Source: Candidatus Tharpella sp.
GTDB lineage: Bacteria; Desulfobacterota; Anaeroferrophillalia; Anaeroferrophillales; Tharpellaceae
Assembly (NCBI GenBank): GCA_021163565.1
Contig: JAGGTT010000172.1
Location: 1-7,415, forward strand
DNA length: 7,415 nucleotides
Direction: 5' to 3'
Part shown: positions 6,145-7,415 of the stretch, one piece after another
Numbering within the stretch: position 1 is the first letter of the stretch
Layout of the letters: the number at the start of each line of letters is the position of its first letter
Program-made: the position numbers and the translations under genes
The notes under the pieces: model-generated
What the model was told of the DNA's origin: nothing
Database searches by the model: none
Seen by the model: the letters and a program-made list of their open reading frames with translations, nothing else

Positions 6145-7415
6145 GTGCCTGATACTCCTTTCGTTCATCTCCACCTTCATTCAATGTACAGCCTTTTAGA
6201 TGGGGCCATCCGCATAAAGCAGCTTGTCGACAAAGCTTGTGAGTACGGGATGAGTGCTGTCGCGCTTACCGACCACGGCAATATGTTCGGAGCGGTTGAT
6301 TTTTTTCAGACGGCGGAAAAAAAAGGGATTAAACCGATAATCGGCTGCGAAGTCTATGTTGCCCCGCAGGGTCGTTTAAGCCGTAATAAAAGGAACGATA
6401 AAGAATCGGATAACGCCCATCATCTGGTGCTGCTGGCCATGAATAAGACCGGCTATAAAAATCTCTGTCAGCTGGTAACTAAAGGATATCTTGAAGGTTT
6501 CTATTATAAGCCGAGAATTGATAAAGAGCTGCTGACTGAACATCATGAGGGCCTGATCGCGCTGAGCGCCTGTCTCGGCGGGGTGATCTCCGCTCCCTTA
6601 CGACGCCAGGATCACAAACGGGCCCGGGCTGAGGTTGAGTTTTATCGTGACCTGTTTACAGAGCGGCGATTTTTTCTTGAACTCCAGGAAAACTCTATTC
6701 CGGAACAGAAAATTATCAACCGGCAGATTATTGAACTTGCCCGTGAATGTTCTGTCCCCCTGGTGGCCACCAACGACTGTCATTTTCTAAACCGTGAAGA
6801 CGCGCACGCCCATGAGGTTCTGCTCTGTGTCCAGACCGGAAAAAATATGGACGATCCCAAACGGATGCGCTATCCAGAGGAACTTTATTTTAAATCGCCG
6901 CAAGAGATGGTCGCAGCTTTTTCGGACTATCCCGAAGCCATTTCCAATACCGTCGAGATTGCTGAACGCTGCAATTTTAAGTTTGAATTCAGAAACTACC
7001 GGCCGCCCAATTTTATCCCTCCTGAAGGCAAATCACTGAATCAGCATCTGGTCGAGGTTTGTCTCACTGGTCTCGAAAAAGTTATGCCCAGGATTAAGGC
7101 TTATTACGGTGATAACTTTACCGACGAGCTTGAGCAAACTTACCGGCAGCGGCTTGAACTGGAGATCGGAATAATCTGTGATATGGGCTTTGCCGGCTAT
7201 TTTCTGATCGTTGCCGATTTTGTTAATTATGCTCGTGAAAATCATATTCCGGTTGGTCCCGGTCGGGGCTCCGCTGCCGGTTCGCTGGTCGCCTATGCCA
7301 TGCGGATTACCGATATTGACCCTATTCCCTATGGCCTTCTTTTTGAGCGTTTCTTAAATCCGGAACGGGTTTCAATGCCTGATATCGATATGGATTTCTG
7401 CATTAACGGCAGGGA
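6145..7415 (+). CDS. dnaE: DNA polymerase III alpha subunit DnaE, C-terminus beyond window
   Basis: DnaE is the catalytic subunit of the replicative DNA polymerase. The frame is open from 6118 to the edge; 423 complete codons are present of a protein usually near 1,150 residues. GTG 6145 is the likely start because it places FVHLHLHS at residues 6-13, as in other DnaE proteins; no clear Shine-Dalgarno is visible. Residues 1 to about 280 are the PHP domain. Its metal ligands all seem present: H10 and H12 (HLH), D43 and H44 (TDHGN), E69 (GCEVYV), H92 or H93 (HHLVLL), C143 (SACLGG), D211 and H213 (NDCHF). The polymerase core follows, with [17 protein letters not shown] (371-387) and the catalytic acidic motif PDIDMDF (412-418). 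The third catalytic aspartate, the beta-clamp motif and the OB domain lie beyond the edge. No promoter is clear in the 112-base gap upstream. Confidence 0.96.
   Translation, partial: MPDTPFVHLHLHSMYSLLDGAIRIKQLVDKACEYGMSAVALTDHGNMFGAVDFFQTAEKKGIKPIIGCEVYVAPQGRLSRNKRNDKESDNAHHLVLLAMNKTGYKNLCQLVTKGYLEGFYYKPRIDKELLTEHHEGLIALSACLGGVISAPLRRQDHKRARAEVEFYRDLFTERRFFLELQENSIPEQKIINRQIIELARECSVPLVATNDCHFLNREDAHAHEVLLCVQTGKNMDDPKRMRYPEELYFKSPQEMVAAFSDYPEAISNTVEIAERCNFKFEFRNYRPPNFIPPEGKSLNQHLVEVCLTGLEKVMPRIKAYYGDNFTDELEQTYRQRLELEIGIICDMGFAGYFLIVADFVNYARENHIPVGPGRGSAAGSLVAYAMRITDIDPIPYGLLFERFLNPERVSMPDIDMDFCINGR

Noticed and set aside
6598..7245. Short open frames on both strands inside the dnaE region
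   Set aside because: The + strand frame from 6145 encodes unmistakable DnaE throughout, so these are shadows.

Overview
The window holds five genes, all on the + strand: an AMP-forming acyl-CoA synthetase cut by the left edge, a protein of unknown function, the heat-shock sigma factor rpoH, a large acetyltransferase fused to an ADP-forming-synthetase-like body, and the start of dnaE cut by the right edge. I see no rRNA, tRNA, CRISPR array, insertion sequence or prophage gene. Base composition looks even, with G+C near one half by eye. A Gram-negative bacterium of the Desulfobacterota (former Deltaproteobacteria) fits best. That rests on a true RpoH together with a CIRCE operator, and on a DnaE whose PHP site is complete, unlike that of E. 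coli. It is an inference, not a demonstrated placement.

Layout. Positions 1-1394 encode the C-terminal part of the acyl-CoA synthetase, followed by a stem-loop without a good T-tract. Positions 1476-2132 (GTG start) encode a 218-residue cysteine-free soluble protein I cannot name. The 141-base gap before rpoH is the most informative regulatory stretch: an A+T-rich upstream segment, an extended -10 promoter, a perfect CIRCE inverted repeat over the -10 and start region, and a strong Shine-Dalgarno. rpoH (2274-3131) ends in a strong intrinsic terminator. A leader of about 147 bases with no clear signals precedes the 897-residue acetyltransferase fusion (3339-6032). A 112-base gap with a weak terminator-like hairpin leads to dnaE (6145 to the edge).

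How the genes work together. The CIRCE element implies that the HrcA repressor controls synthesis of the heat-shock sigma factor, so repressor and sigma control would be stacked. The acetyltransferase has the architecture of Pat-type protein lysine acetyltransferases, whose known substrates include AMP-forming acyl-CoA synthetases with a P-x4-G-K site. The synthetase at the left edge carries that site. The link is plausible but not shown by the sequence. I found no convincing undescribed system; the window looks like ordinary chromosome with a notable regulatory region and a notable fusion enzyme.
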